Below are positions 8,785 to 17,584 of a stretch of 64,000 bases of DNA, one piece after another (position 1 is the first letter of the stretch; every line of letters begins with the position of its first letter). The position numbers were made by a program, and so were the translations under genes. The DNA comes from CAYYWP01 sp050176585. Its GTDB lineage: Bacteria > Desulfobacterota > Binatia > HRBIN30 > CADEER01. The stretch spans positions 1 to 64,000 of the forward strand of contig JBFXHX010000011.1 of NCBI GenBank assembly GCA_050176585.1, given 5' to 3'. The notes below the pieces were generated by a model. It worked only from the letters and a program-made list of their open reading frames with translations, was not told where the DNA came from and made no database searches.

Positions 8785-9693
8785 ATGCCCATCGGCCTCC
8801 GCGCGGCGGTGATCTTCGTATGTGTGGCGGTGCCCGCGTGGGCGGATGGCACTGCGCGGTTCTATTTCTCCGGCGACGGCGCGATCCGGATGGGGCACGC
8901 GCATCGCGACGACACGCTGGAGGTGCGCTATCGAGACACCGGCGGCAACTACGACGCCGAGGCGCTCGCCCGGATCGCGCGGTTCTTCCGGTCGCGCACC
9001 GACGGGTTGAGCGCGCCGATGTCGCTGCGGCTGATCGAGCTGATCGACTTCATCGAAGACGAGTACCACCCGAAACGATTGATTCTGGTGTCCGGGTATC
9101 GAAGCCCCGAATTGAACGCGGCGCTGCGAGCGGACGGGCGCCGCGTCGCGCCCGCGTCGCTGCACACGGAGGGCCTCGCGGCCGACGTGCAGCTCACCGG
9201 CCTCGATCTCCGCCGCTTGTGGAAACAGCTGCGCACGGCGAAGGTCGGTGGCGTCGGCCTATACGAGCGCGACGGCTTTCTGCACGTCGATGCCGGCCGG
9301 CCGCGCTTTTGGGAAGCAGCCACGGCCGGCATCGACCAGAACTTCGCGAAGGAGAACGGGCGCGTGTTCGCGCGCACCGACTTCGATCGTTACGCCGATC
9401 TCGCCGGCGCCAGGGTGCGCCTCCACTCCGTGACCGCGCTGCCGATCGGCGTCCGCCGGGTGGCCCGCGTGGGCGACGCGCCGCTCGCCATTGCTCCGCT
9501 CGACGCCGCTATCCGCGCGGAGGGCGATTGCTGGCTGATCGCAGAGCCCGCTGAGCGCTACGAATTCGCCGTGGCCACGCCAGCAGCGCCCGCGGCGCGC
9601 GCGCCGATTCGGCTGGAAACATGCGCGCCGCGCATCGGCGCCACGCCGGAGGAAATCCTCACGAATCCAGTCGAACGACTCAGCGGGCACTGA
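8785..9693 (+). CDS. Zinc D,D-carboxypeptidase-like protein (peptidase M15 / YcbK family)
   Basis: The product is 302 residues with a signal peptide (start at the ATG reading MPIGLRAAVIF; cleavage likely after AWA). The catalytic domain shows LVSGYRSPELNAAL, then SLHTEGLAADV near residue 125 (SxHxxGxAxD zinc motif), and FLHVDAG near residue 165 supplying the last ligand. This is the DUF882/YcbK branch of M15 enzymes that cut or trim peptidoglycan peptides in the periplasm. The C-terminal third (from about residue 200) is a family-unspecific beta-rich region. It lies just upstream of an HExxH peptidase and a Ddl-like ligase, forming a cell-wall neighbourhood. Confidence 0.85.
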   Translation: MPIGLRAAVIFVCVAVPAWADGTARFYFSGDGAIRMGHAHRDDTLEVRYRDTGGNYDAEALARIARFFRSRTDGLSAPMSLRLIELIDFIEDEYHPKRLILVSGYRSPELNAALRADGRRVAPASLHTEGLAADVQLTGLDLRRLWKQLRTAKVGGVGLYERDGFLHVDAGRPRFWEAATAGIDQNFAKENGRVFARTDFDRYADLAGARVRLHSVTALPIGVRRVARVGDAPLAIAPLDAAIRAEGDCWLIAEPAERYEFAVATPAAPAARAPIRLETCAPRIGATPEEILTNPVERLSGH

Positions 9694-9699
9694 ATCAGA

Positions 9700-9836
9700 A
9701 GCTGTTACGTTGTTGCGCTGTCAGCTGTCACGGCCGAGGCGTTTCTGCCCGCATCACATTCCTATGCTCTGGTGCGTTCGGCGTCTCGGAACTGATCCCA
9801 CCGCGAAACAGCTAACCGCTTAACAGCGTAACAGCC
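9700..9836. repeat. Imperfect 28-bp inverted repeat flanking an 81-bp core
   Basis: The left arm 9700-9727 (AGCTGTTACGTTGTTGCGCT...) and the reverse complement of the right arm 9809-9836 (GGCTGTTACGCTGTTAAGCG...) agree at 22 of 28 positions when compared by eye. The unit fills the gap between the M15 gene and the next coding region. It has no transposase and could be a relic of a small mobile element or simply a local palindrome. Confidence 0.4.
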
Positions 9837-9892
9837 TATGGCGGCGCCTGGGCTTGACGGCCCGCGCAGCGCACGGCAACCGTTCCGCCAGC

Positions 9893-10999
9893 ATGCCCGA
9901 GGTGGACACGAGCCCGGCGACACCGGACGCGCCGGGCACGGCGGCAACCGAGATGCCGGCTCCCGCCGCGCAACCCGTGCCACCCGCGGAGTGGGAGAGC
10001 TGGCCCGACGAGAAACTGCTCGATCTGCGGCTCTGTGATCTCGGCGTACGCATCCGCGGCAGCGAGCTCGAGGCGCGTATCCGCACCCTGCACCGGGAGC
10101 TGCACGCCGCGGGCCTCGTGCACTTCCGCCCGCACTTCTGGTTGTCGGACGAGTGGTACACACCCGACGGCGTGCCGGGGGTGGCGATCCCGTTCTATCT
10201 CGCCCATCCGCGGCTGGCGCGACTCGAGTTCGCGCAGATGCTGGAGGTGGAAGGCGGCACGCCTGACTGGTGCATGCGCATCCTGCGGCACGAAGCGGGC
10301 CATGCGCTCGACAACGCCTACCGCCTGCGCCGCCGTCATCGCCGCCAGCAGCTCTTCGGGCTCTCGTCCAAACAGTACCCGGAGCACTACACACCGCGAC
10401 CGTACAGCCGCCGGTTCGTGCAGCACCTCGAGCCCTGGTACGGGCAGAGCCATCCCGACGAGGACTTCGCCGAGACGTTCGCGGTCTGGCTCACGCCCGA
10501 TTCCCCATGGCGCACGCGCTATCAAGGATGGCCGGCGCTCAAGAAGCTCGAATACGTCGATGCGCTGATGCGGGAGATCGGCCCCATCCCGCCGCGCGTG
10601 ACGGCACGGCGGACCATCGACCCGCTCTCCCGGCTGCGCAAGTCGCTGCGCGAGCACTATCAGGAGAAACGGCAGCGGTACGGCGTCGACTACCCCAACG
10701 TCTACGATCGCGACCTGCGCCGGCTCTTCTCCGAAGCCCCCGAACACCGCGCCAATCCCTCTGCGACGCGCTTCATCCAGCGCGTGCGCAAGGACGTGCG
10801 CACGCTGGTGGCGCGCTGGACCGGTGAGTACCAGTACACGATCGACCAGGTCATCGATCAGATCGCCAAGCGCTGTCGCGAGCTCGGGCGCCTGCGCCTC
10901 GCCGGCCCGTTCGAGCCAGCCAAGCTCGACTTCACCATCTACGTCGCCGTGCAGACCATGAATTACCTGCACAGCGGCCAGCATCGGGTCTGGCTGTGA
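9893..10999 (+). CDS. Putative zinc-binding metallopeptidase (HExxH, Peptidase_Mx-like)
   Basis: The start was taken at ATG 9893 (MPEVDTSP), giving 368 residues; a TTG at 9854 would add 13. The first 50 residues are Pro/Ala-rich and probably disordered. The core carries LRHEAGHALDNAY near residue 132 (HExxH) and, about 60 residues later, HPDEDFAETFAVWL, where the Glu is the expected third zinc ligand. The surrounding text (YSRRFVQHLEPWYGQ, RYQGWPALKKLEYVDALM) matches the family annotated as putative zinc-binding metallopeptidase. No signal peptide is seen, so it may be cytoplasmic. Its stop overlaps the GTG start of the next gene by 4 bp, which argues for co-translation with the ATP-grasp ligase. 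The substrate is unknown. Confidence 0.82.
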   Translation: MPEVDTSPATPDAPGTAATEMPAPAAQPVPPAEWESWPDEKLLDLRLCDLGVRIRGSELEARIRTLHRELHAAGLVHFRPHFWLSDEWYTPDGVPGVAIPFYLAHPRLARLEFAQMLEVEGGTPDWCMRILRHEAGHALDNAYRLRRRHRRQQLFGLSSKQYPEHYTPRPYSRRFVQHLEPWYGQSHPDEDFAETFAVWLTPDSPWRTRYQGWPALKKLEYVDALMREIGPIPPRVTARRTIDPLSRLRKSLREHYQEKRQRYGVDYPNVYDRDLRRLFSEAPEHRANPSATRFIQRVRKDVRTLVARWTGEYQYTIDQVIDQIAKRCRELGRLRLAGPFEPAKLDFTIYVAVQTMNYLHSGQHRVWL

Positions 11000-12018
11000 A
11001 GAAACTGCGCATCCTCGCGCTCGTCCACGATGACCTCGTGCCCCCCGAGGACGTGACCGGCATCGATACGACCCAAGTCGACTGGAAGATGGAGTTCGAC
11101 GTCACGGTCACGCTCAAGGGCCTCGGCCACGAGGTCCACAACCTCGGCGTCGGCGGCGACCTCGGCGTCATTCGCAAAGGCATCGATGACGTGAAGCCGC
11201 ACATCGTGCTGAACCTCCTCGAGCACTTTCACGGCGTCCCACTCTTCGATCAGAACGTCGTCAGCTACCTCGAGCTGCTGCGCATCCCCTACACGGGCTG
11301 CAATCCGCGCGGGCTCATGCTCGCCCGCGACAAAGGTCTCTCGAAGAAGCTGCTGGCGTATCACCGGATCCCGGTGCCCGACTTCGCCGTGTTCCCTATC
11401 GGCCGCGCCGTGCGCCCGCCCAAGCGGTTGCGCTACCCGCTGATCGTGAAGTCGCTCACGCGCGAAGCCTCCACCGGCATCTCCCAGGCGAGCGTGGTGG
11501 AGGATCACGCAAAGCTGGTCGAGCGCGTGCGGTTCATCCACGACACGATCGGCACCGATGCGATCGTGGAGCGCTACATCGACGGCCGCGAGCTCTACGT
11601 CGGCGTCATCGGCAACCAGCGCCTCGAGGTGTTCCCGGTATGGGAGCTGTTGTTCACGAAGATGCCCGACGAGCTGTGGCACATCGCGACCGATCGCGTG
11701 AAGTGGAGCAGCGGCTATCAGCAGAAGCGCGGCATCAAGACGTCGGCGGCGAAGAACCTGCCCGCCGGCCTCGCCGAGCACATACAGCACCTGTGCAAGC
11801 GCATCTACCGCACGCTCGACCTGAGCGGGTACGCGCGCATCGACCTGCGCCTGGACGGCGACGGCAAGGTCTACGTGCTCGAGGCGAATCCCAATCCGCA
11901 GCTCGCCTATGGGGAGGATTTCGCGGAGTCCGCCGAGCGCGTCGGCCTGCCCTACCCCGACCTACTGCAGCGCATCGTGAACCTCGGCCTGCGCTGGCGC
12001 CCGGACCGCGCCGGGTGA
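10996..12018 (+). CDS. D-alanine-D-alanine-ligase-like ATP-grasp enzyme
   Basis: The product is 340 residues. It starts with GTG in a GTGA overlap with the preceding peptidase gene. The order of features is that of Ddl-type ATP-grasp ligases: an N-terminal domain with LRIPYTGCNPRGLMLARDKGLSKKLL (central part of the substrate/ATP lobe, broken here by its natural spacing), IVKSLTREASTGISQASVV as the ATP-binding loop, ERYIDGRELYVGVIG, and the Mg-binding end LEANPNPQLAYG near residue 295. Such enzymes form peptide-like bonds with ATP. True Ddl makes D-Ala-D-Ala for peptidoglycan, but the coupling to a metallopeptidase suggests a specialised amide ligase, so no gene symbol is given. Confidence 0.85.
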   Translation: MKKLRILALVHDDLVPPEDVTGIDTTQVDWKMEFDVTVTLKGLGHEVHNLGVGGDLGVIRKGIDDVKPHIVLNLLEHFHGVPLFDQNVVSYLELLRIPYTGCNPRGLMLARDKGLSKKLLAYHRIPVPDFAVFPIGRAVRPPKRLRYPLIVKSLTREASTGISQASVVEDHAKLVERVRFIHDTIGTDAIVERYIDGRELYVGVIGNQRLEVFPVWELLFTKMPDELWHIATDRVKWSSGYQQKRGIKTSAAKNLPAGLAEHIQHLCKRIYRTLDLSGYARIDLRLDGDGKVYVLEANPNPQLAYGEDFAESAERVGLPYPDLLQRIVNLGLRWRPDRAG

Positions 12019-12162
12019 GGCCCTCGAGCTGCGGTTACGCGCTCGCCCGGCGCTACAGCGCGCCCGGCGGCGCAGGTCGAGCACTGCCGGCTGCGGCCCT
12101 GCCCCGCTTGCCCAATCGGTTCGGCGGTTGACCCCCGGGCCGCGGCCACTAATGTGCGCCGC

Positions 12163-12741
12163 ATGCCCGCCGATCCGATTCGCCGGTTTCAACGCTGGTA
12201 TGCCGCCGCCCGACGTACCGCCATGCGCTTGCCCGATGCCATGGCGCTCGCGACCGTGGACGGCCGCGGCCGCCCACGCGTCCGCATGGTGCTGCTCAAG
12301 CAGGCCGACGAGGACGGGTTCGTGTTTTACACCAACGCGCGGAGCCCGAAAGGCCGCGAGCTGCTCACCACCGGCCGTGCGGCGCTGGTGTTCTACTGGG
12401 AGCCGCTGGCGCGACAGGTGCGGATCGAAGGGCGGGTGCGCCTGGTGGATCCGGCGGAAGCGGATGCCTACTGGGCCACGCGGCCCCGCCAAAGCCAGCT
12501 CGCCGCGCTGGCCTCCGCGCAGAGCGCGCCGCTCGCCAGCCGGGCGCTGCTGCTGCGCCGCTTCCACATCCTCGCGCGCCGCTATGACGGGCGGCCCGTG
12601 CCGCGCCCGCCGTACTGGACGGGCTTTCGCATCATGCCCAGCGCCATCGAGTTCTGGACCGAGCGGCCGTTCCGCCTGCACGACCGCGAGCTGTTCACGC
12701 GCACCGCGGGCGGCTGGAAGATGATGCGCTTACAGCCGTGA
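12163..12741 (+). CDS. pdxH: Pyridoxamine 5'-phosphate oxidase
   Basis: This is the FMN enzyme that oxidises pyridoxamine/pyridoxine phosphate to pyridoxal phosphate, 192 residues and slightly shorter than E. coli PdxH (218). Conserved text: DPIRRFQRWY at the start, MALATVDGRGRPRVRMVLLK and GFVFYTNARSPKGREL (FMN site), ALVFYWEPLARQVRIEG, ASAQSAPLASR (the QS motif), FWTERPFRLHDR and the terminal GGWKMMRLQP. An in-frame GTG lies 9 bases earlier. It is a monocistronic unit between the ATP-grasp and TerB genes. PLP supplied here would serve the class III aminotransferase further along, as it would any PLP enzyme. Confidence 0.93.
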   Translation: MPADPIRRFQRWYAAARRTAMRLPDAMALATVDGRGRPRVRMVLLKQADEDGFVFYTNARSPKGRELLTTGRAALVFYWEPLARQVRIEGRVRLVDPAEADAYWATRPRQSQLAALASAQSAPLASRALLLRRFHILARRYDGRPVPRPPYWTGFRIMPSAIEFWTERPFRLHDRELFTRTAGGWKMMRLQP

Positions 12742-12819
12742 GGCGGCGATTGACCGTCGACCCGAGCTGTTGTTGAGACGTCTGACGCACCTGCCGCCAG
12801 GAGCTCGCCCCACACGACG

Positions 12820-13359
12820 ATGCCACTGCGACGCCTGCTCACCGCGCTCGGCCTCCGACGAGGCGGTCCGCCCCGGAATGCCCCGCAGTTCCTCCAGCGG
12901 CTGCAAGAGCAACTGCGCGAGCTCGGGCCGGAGCGGCTCGAGTATCTCGCCGGCTTCGCGGGACAACTCGCCCGCGTCGCGCACATCGAAGGCGGCATTT
13001 CCAGCGCCGAGGCGGCGGTCATCGCGGCGAAGCTTCACGAGCGTGCCGGGCTCGCCGCCGCGGAGGCGGGAATCGTCGTCGAGCTCTTGCAGCACGAGTT
13101 CGACGTGCTGCGGTCCCTGCAGCCGTATTTGCTGAACCGCGCCGTCAACGCGCACGCATCGCCCGAAGAGAAGGGCGGGTTGATCGACTGCTTGTACGCG
13201 GTGGCGGTTGCCGATCACCTCGTATCCGAGGTGGAGGAACAGGAGATTCGCCGCGTCGCGAACGCGTTGCTGGTCCCACACAGCGTGCTGATGGAGGTGC
13301 GCGGCCGGTACCGCGACCGCATCGAGGCGCTGCGGCCCGTACGCTCCGGGCGAGCGTGA
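12820..13359 (+). CDS. TerB-family protein
   Basis: The product is 179 residues, wholly helical in appearance. After a basic N-terminus (LRRLLTALGLRRG) it has the TerB-like domain: LARVAHIEGGISSAEAAVI, LLQHEFDV, and EKGGLIDCLYAVAVADHLVSEVEEQEIRRVANAL (the acidic helix pair with AD...EEQEIRRVA). TerB domains are found in tellurite-resistance and membrane-associated stress proteins and bind divalent metal through conserved acidic residues. A stand-alone TerB like this usually has unknown function. It converges with the dCMP deaminase operon. Confidence 0.8.
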   Translation: MPLRRLLTALGLRRGGPPRNAPQFLQRLQEQLRELGPERLEYLAGFAGQLARVAHIEGGISSAEAAVIAAKLHERAGLAAAEAGIVVELLQHEFDVLRSLQPYLLNRAVNAHASPEEKGGLIDCLYAVAVADHLVSEVEEQEIRRVANALLVPHSVLMEVRGRYRDRIEALRPVRSGRA

Positions 13360-13382
13360 ACGCGCCGCACGGTGTAATCCCG

Positions 13383-13440
13383 TGTAGCCGCGGCACCCGT
13401 GCCGCACGCCATCGCGCAGCGATGCCCGGCGGTGGGGCCG
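13383..13440 (+). repeat. Dispersed double-hairpin repeat, copy 2 (best conserved)
   Basis: TGTAGCCGCGGCACCCGTG and the following bases form two adjacent hairpins: GCGGCAC-CC-GTGCCGC, then CATCGC-GCA-GCGATG, followed by CCCGG. Related copies lie at 23025, 39994 and 62837, with a weaker one at 4854. All are intergenic and in the same orientation. This one sits between the convergent TerB and dCMP deaminase genes. Confidence 0.75.
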
Positions 13441-13580
13441 CAGCAATAGAGACGCAGAGGCGTCGGAGCACACACCGCCCCGCGGATACGCTCGGAACCT
13501 GGCAAACCGCCACACCCGACGCGCTGCACTGTGGCGCTACCGCGTTGACGCTAACCCGCGGAGGCGGCGCCGAGGATTTC

Positions 13581-13604
13581 GAGGCGCGGTGAATCTCGCG
13601 CCTC
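13581..13604 (-). terminator. Hairpin after the dCMP deaminase gene
   Basis: GAGGCGCG (13581-13588) and CGCGCCTC (13597-13604) form a perfect 8-bp stem with an 8-base loop, placed just beyond the stop codon of the minus-strand operon. There is no U-tract, so it may act as a Rho-dependent or structural 3' end rather than a classic intrinsic terminator. Confidence 0.5.
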
Positions 13605-13616
13605 TACGGTGAATCA

Positions 13617-14102
13617 TCAGGTGTCGTCCGGCGCCAGCGCGCCCCCGCCGGGCGTCACCAGCGCGAGCTCGACGTGCGGAGCGTAGCGTTGCAGCTCTTC
13701 GAGCGTGTGCAGCTTGTACGGCTTCGCGTAGCAGATGCGGGTGATGCCGGTATTGATGATCGATTTGAAGCAGTGAATGCACGGCGTGTGGGTCACGTAG
13801 ATGGCCGCGTCGCGGATGGCGGTGCCGTTCTTCGCCGCTTGGGCGATGGCATTGATCTCGGCGTGAATGGTGCGGAAGCAGTTCTCCTCCCACTCACCGT
13901 CGGGCCGCTGCGACTTGTAGATCAGACAGCCGACGTCGAGGCAGTGCGGCAATCCGGCGGGCGCCCCGTTGTAGCCGGTTGCGAGAATGCTGCGGTCGCG
14001 CACGATCACGGCACCCACCTTCGCGCGCGTGCAGGTGGAACGCTCCGCGACCTCCCGCGTGATCGTCATGAAGTACTGCTCCCAGCTCGGCCGACCGCTC
14101 AT
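13617..14102 (-). CDS. dCMP/deoxycytidylate deaminase
   Basis: This 161-residue zinc enzyme converts dCMP to dUMP for thymidylate synthesis. Motifs: CTRAKVGAVIVRD, the zinc site HAEINAIAQAA with catalytic Glu, and PCIHCFKSIINTG carrying the two Cys ligands; YNGAPAGLPHC is the usual substrate-loop text (ComEB type). The start is the ATG at 14102 reading MSGRPSWEQYF; the frame stays open far upstream but that part overlaps the next gene in another frame. The start overlaps the stop of the site-2 protease gene by 4 bp, so it is the last gene of a three-gene operon. Confidence 0.92.
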   Translation of the reverse strand: MSGRPSWEQYFMTITREVAERSTCTRAKVGAVIVRDRSILATGYNGAPAGLPHCLDVGCLIYKSQRPDGEWEENCFRTIHAEINAIAQAAKNGTAIRDAAIYVTHTPCIHCFKSIINTGITRICYAKPYKLHTLEELQRYAPHVELALVTPGGGALAPDDT

Positions 14103-15127
14103 ACCCACACACCTCCAGCGGGAGCCGCGGGCGGTGCGGCGACCGGAATCGCGTCGGCAGGGCGGGGCGCGCGCGGCGCCGGACGCGAGAACGAGATCGG
14201 ATCGGGCATGAACGTCAGCGCGAACAGCAGCAGCGTCGCCGCCACACCCCACCGGCGCGGGCGGTCTAGCGCCGTCAGACCGTCGGGCAATCGCGGATGG
14301 CGTACCCCGAGCACGGCCAGCAAGGTCGCCCACAACAGCCAGGACGGCGCGGCGCTGACGCCGAGGAACAGCAACGCCCCGACCGTGCCGAGCGAGATCC
14401 AGCGGTGCCAGCGCTCGCCGAGCGCCGCGTACACCACGTGGCCGCCATCGAGCTGTCCCACTGGCATCAAGTTGAGCGCGGTGACGAAGAGCCCCACCCA
14501 GCCGGCGAGCGCGATCGGATGCAGGACGATCGTCGCATCGTGCGTCGACACGCCGCACGTCAGCCATACGAGCGCGCGGAAGAGCAGGGAGTCGCCGAGC
14601 ATCCATCCGGCCATCGGCGGCTCGCCGACGACCTGCACCTCCGAGAGCGACAATCCGAGGATCAAGGCGGGCACCGCGACCGCGATACCGCCCCACGGCC
14701 CCGCGGCGCCGATGTCGAACAGCGCGCGGCGCGTGCGCGGCAGGCTGCGCATGCGAATGAACGCGCCGAAGGTCCCGAAGAAGAACAGCGTGGGCGGCGC
14801 CGGAATGAAGTACGGCAGGGTCGCGTCGACCCCATACCGTCGCGACAACAGGTAGTGGCCGCACTCGTGTGCGAGCAGGATGCCCATGAGCGCGATGGCG
14901 TATGGGAGGCCGGCCACGAAGCCGAGCGGGTGCGCCCCCAAGTCGACGCCCTGCACGTGCGCGTTGGCCAGGGTGGCGGTGACGAACGTGGCGGCGAACA
15001 GGAGGATGTGGCGGCCGACTTTCGGCTGCCGCATGGCTACCGTGCGCGCGCTGTCATAGAGCGGATAGTCGCTGCCCAGCGCGTAGGGTCGCCCGCGCAG
15101 GCTGATCGGTTCACGCACGGCTGTCAC
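14099..15127 (-). CDS. Site-2 protease family (M50) membrane metalloprotease
   Basis: This is a 342-residue multi-spanning membrane protein. LLAHECGHYLLSRRYG is the HExxH zinc site within a membrane helix, and NLMPVGQLDGGHVVYA is the second motif (NxxPxxxLDGG) giving the third ligand. The spacing and the two extra hydrophobic segments at each end fit the broad site-2 protease family, which cleaves substrate proteins inside the membrane, for example anti-sigma factors. No PDZ domain is seen. It overlaps its neighbours by 4 bp on both sides. The C-terminus is a Pro/Ala tail. The substrate cannot be deduced. Confidence 0.88.
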   Translation of the reverse strand: MTAVREPISLRGRPYALGSDYPLYDSARTVAMRQPKVGRHILLFAATFVTATLANAHVQGVDLGAHPLGFVAGLPYAIALMGILLAHECGHYLLSRRYGVDATLPYFIPAPPTLFFFGTFGAFIRMRSLPRTRRALFDIGAAGPWGGIAVAVPALILGLSLSEVQVVGEPPMAGWMLGDSLLFRALVWLTCGVSTHDATIVLHPIALAGWVGLFVTALNLMPVGQLDGGHVVYAALGERWHRWISLGTVGALLFLGVSAAPSWLLWATLLAVLGVRHPRLPDGLTALDRPRRWGVAATLLLFALTFMPDPISFSRPAPRAPRPADAIPVAAPPAAPAGGVWV

Positions 15128-15912
15128 TCAGCGGCAACCGTGACGGTCGTGCCGATACCCGCCCTCAGACGTTGCGCAGCGTCACCGTCGCGGACCGCGA
15201 TTTCCACGGTGCCCCAGCTCGATATCACCGCCACCAGCTCATTCGGGCCGACGCCTGCGTACGCGGGACGCAGCGGTGCGGTCGCCATGCCGGCAACCCT
15301 AACGGAAAGGGTGTCAGTGCGGAAGGCGCCGAGCGCCTCGGCGGAGATATTGGTGAGCAGGTTGCCGAAGCGGTCGACGTAGATGACCTCGCCGCGCACG
15401 GCATGGGCTTCCACCACCGGTGCGGGCAGCGCCGCCGGTTGCAGGCCGAGCAGCGCAGGTCCGACGCTGGCGATCTCGGCGCCCCGCGCGAGATGCGCGG
15501 CGACCGGCGCGAACACGTCGCGGCCGTGAAACGTGTGCCCCACGGTCGGCCGGCAGAGCGCGGCGTTCTCGATCGCGTGCACGGCGCGCACGCCGAGGGC
15601 CTCGGCCGCCGGTGTGAGGAGCCCGTTGTCCGGCCCGACGAGGATCGCGCGATCGGTCGACACCGCCACGGCCTGGCGCGCCGAGCCGACACCCGGATCG
15701 ACCACCGCGCAGTACACGGTGCCGTCGGGCAGATACGGTACTGCGCTGCGCAACACGAGAGCGCCGACGGCCACCGCCTGCGGCGGGACATCGTGGGTCA
15801 GGTCGATGAAGCGAACCCCTGGATGAATCCCGAGCGCGACGCCTTTCATGATGCCGACGTACGCGTCGCGGGTGCCGAAGTCGGTGAGCCAGGCGATCAC
15901 ACCGCTGGACAT
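15124..15912 (-). CDS. SAM hydrolase (SAM hydroxide adenosyltransferase, DUF62)
   Basis: A 262-residue member of the family that splits S-adenosylmethionine with water into adenosine and methionine and is related to fluorinases and chlorinases. Signature text: WLTDFGTRDAYVGIMKG at the start, DLTHDVPPQAV, CAVVDPGVGSARQAV, LVGPDNGLLTPA, TFHGRDVFAPVAAHLARG, and the C-terminal VDRFGNLLTNIS. The TFHGRDVFAP context supports hydrolase rather than halogenase, but the halide site was not examined residue by residue. It is the first gene of the operon with the site-2 protease and dCMP deaminase (ATGA overlap). Confidence 0.9.
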   Translation of the reverse strand: MSSGVIAWLTDFGTRDAYVGIMKGVALGIHPGVRFIDLTHDVPPQAVAVGALVLRSAVPYLPDGTVYCAVVDPGVGSARQAVAVSTDRAILVGPDNGLLTPAAEALGVRAVHAIENAALCRPTVGHTFHGRDVFAPVAAHLARGAEIASVGPALLGLQPAALPAPVVEAHAVRGEVIYVDRFGNLLTNISAEALGAFRTDTLSVRVAGMATAPLRPAYAGVGPNELVAVISSWGTVEIAVRDGDAAQRLRAGIGTTVTVAAE

Positions 15913-16003
15913 GGCTCACGCGGCTCCGTCCATGCGGCGCGGCGGTGTACACCCAACGCGCGCGGCGCCGCAGAGCAGAGGGGCGGCGGCGGACGCCACC
16001 GCT

Positions 16004-17380
16004 TCACGCGGCGATGCGGTAGGAGCTGCCTTCGATGAGGCGCTGCACGTCGCCGCTCCAGCCGCCGATCCACCGCTCGATGATCGCGTCGGCCGGGGCG
16101 CGCCCGCGCCGCACGTCCTGCTCGAGGCGCTCCAGGTACATCGACTCGTCGCGGCCTGCGCGGTCGCGATCGCCTTGCCGCCGCAGGCCTTCCATCGCGA
16201 TCGCCACCAGCTCCTGCGCCAGCTCGGCGACGCGGATGCGGCGAATGCGCGCCTGCATCGCCTGGCGGTGCACCGCCCGCCACAGCTCGACGCGCTCCTC
16301 GAAGCTCCATGGTTTGACCAGGTCCCATGTCGCCTGGAGGCAGTCCTCGTCGTACATGAGGCCTTTCGCGAGCGCCGGCACCGCGAGCATGAGCGCAGGC
16401 GCCTGACTGTCCACGCTGCGCAGCTCCAGGTAGCCCTTGAGCCTCGCCTCGGGAAATAACGTGGTCAGGTGCGCGGCCCAATCCGCCATCGTCGCCCGGT
16501 GCTCATCGCGGCCATTGGCGAGGAACTGGCGGAACGTATACGCGGTCATGTCGTACCAGGCGCCGTCGCGCACGATGAAGTACATCGGCACATCCAGCGC
16601 CCACTCGACATAGTCCTCGAACCCGGCAGATGGCTTGAACGCAAACGGCAGCAGACCGCAGCGGGCGGCGTCGGTATCCGTCCAGATGTGGCCGCGGAAC
16701 GACGCGTAGCCGTTCAGATCGCCATCCGAGAGCGGCGAGTTGGCGAACATCGCGGTCAGCAATGGGGCGATGCCCAGCCCGACGCGGAGCTTCTGCATCG
16801 CGTCGGCCTCGCTGCCGTAGTCCAGGTTGACCTGGACGGTTGCCGTCTGGGTCATCATCCGCTGACCGAGCGTGCCGACCCGCGCCATGTGCGGCCACAT
16901 GATGCCGTAGCGGCGCTTGGGCACGCGCTCGAACTCGTGCACGCGCGTGAGCGGCTGCATGCCGAGGCCGAGAAAGGCGATGCCGAGCCGATCGCCCACG
17001 GTGACGATCTGATCGATGTGCTGCTCGAATTCGGCGGCGGCGCAGTGCACGTTCTCGCACAGCTGCCCGCTCAGCTCGACCTGACCGCCCGGCTCGAGCG
17101 TGATCGACGCTTTGTTCCCCTGCAGGGCGACCACGCGCCCGTCCTCGTCGAGCGGCTCCCAGCCGTAGCGCTCCGCCAGCTCGCGCAGGAGCGCTTCGAT
17201 ACCGCCCGGGCCCGAGAAGGGCACCGCATGGCCATCGGACCGCCGCACCGCGACCTTTTCGTACTCGGTCCCGATCCGCCATTGGTCGCGCGGTTTCGAC
17301 GCGGAGACAAAATAGTCGATCAACTGGTCGCGGCGCTCGATGTCGGGCGACGCGCCAGCCTGCGCAACGTACTGAGACAT
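16004..17380 (-). CDS. gshA: Glutamate-cysteine ligase (plant/alphaproteobacterial type)
   Basis: At 458 residues this fits the GCS2-like class that makes gamma-glutamylcysteine, the first step to glutathione. Recognised text: WRIGTEYEKVAV near the N-terminus, ALQGNKASITLEPGGQVELSG, RYGIMWPHMARVGTLG, MMTQTATVQVNLDYGSEADAM, IAPLLTAMFANSPLSDG, and SFRGHIWTDTD. The start is the ATG at 17380 (MSQYVAQ); the upstream open frame is Arg-rich and overlaps the divergent promoter region. No gshB is seen in the window. EgtA (ergothioneine) belongs to the same superfamily and is an alternative without an egt neighbourhood to support it. Confidence 0.9.
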   Translation of the reverse strand: MSQYVAQAGASPDIERRDQLIDYFVSASKPRDQWRIGTEYEKVAVRRSDGHAVPFSGPGGIEALLRELAERYGWEPLDEDGRVVALQGNKASITLEPGGQVELSGQLCENVHCAAAEFEQHIDQIVTVGDRLGIAFLGLGMQPLTRVHEFERVPKRRYGIMWPHMARVGTLGQRMMTQTATVQVNLDYGSEADAMQKLRVGLGIAPLLTAMFANSPLSDGDLNGYASFRGHIWTDTDAARCGLLPFAFKPSAGFEDYVEWALDVPMYFIVRDGAWYDMTAYTFRQFLANGRDEHRATMADWAAHLTTLFPEARLKGYLELRSVDSQAPALMLAVPALAKGLMYDEDCLQATWDLVKPWSFEERVELWRAVHRQAMQARIRRIRVAELAQELVAIAMEGLRRQGDRDRAGRDESMYLERLEQDVRRGRAPADAIIERWIGGWSGDVQRLIEGSSYRIAA

Positions 17381-17584
17381 GGCTGGACGGCGGGGGACTC
17401 TACTCCGGTCGGCGCGTCTGCGGCAAGCCTGTCGGCGCGGGTCACATCGTGATCCTGAGCCGCCGAATCTACCCACTGCATCTTTGGCCGGTAGAGCGGC
17501 GTCCTCGACCTCCGAGCTTCGGCGAAAACGCGTCCCTCGCCCCGGCACTTGCGACTCGGGCCGAAGCCCTTTACGGGAGAGCTC

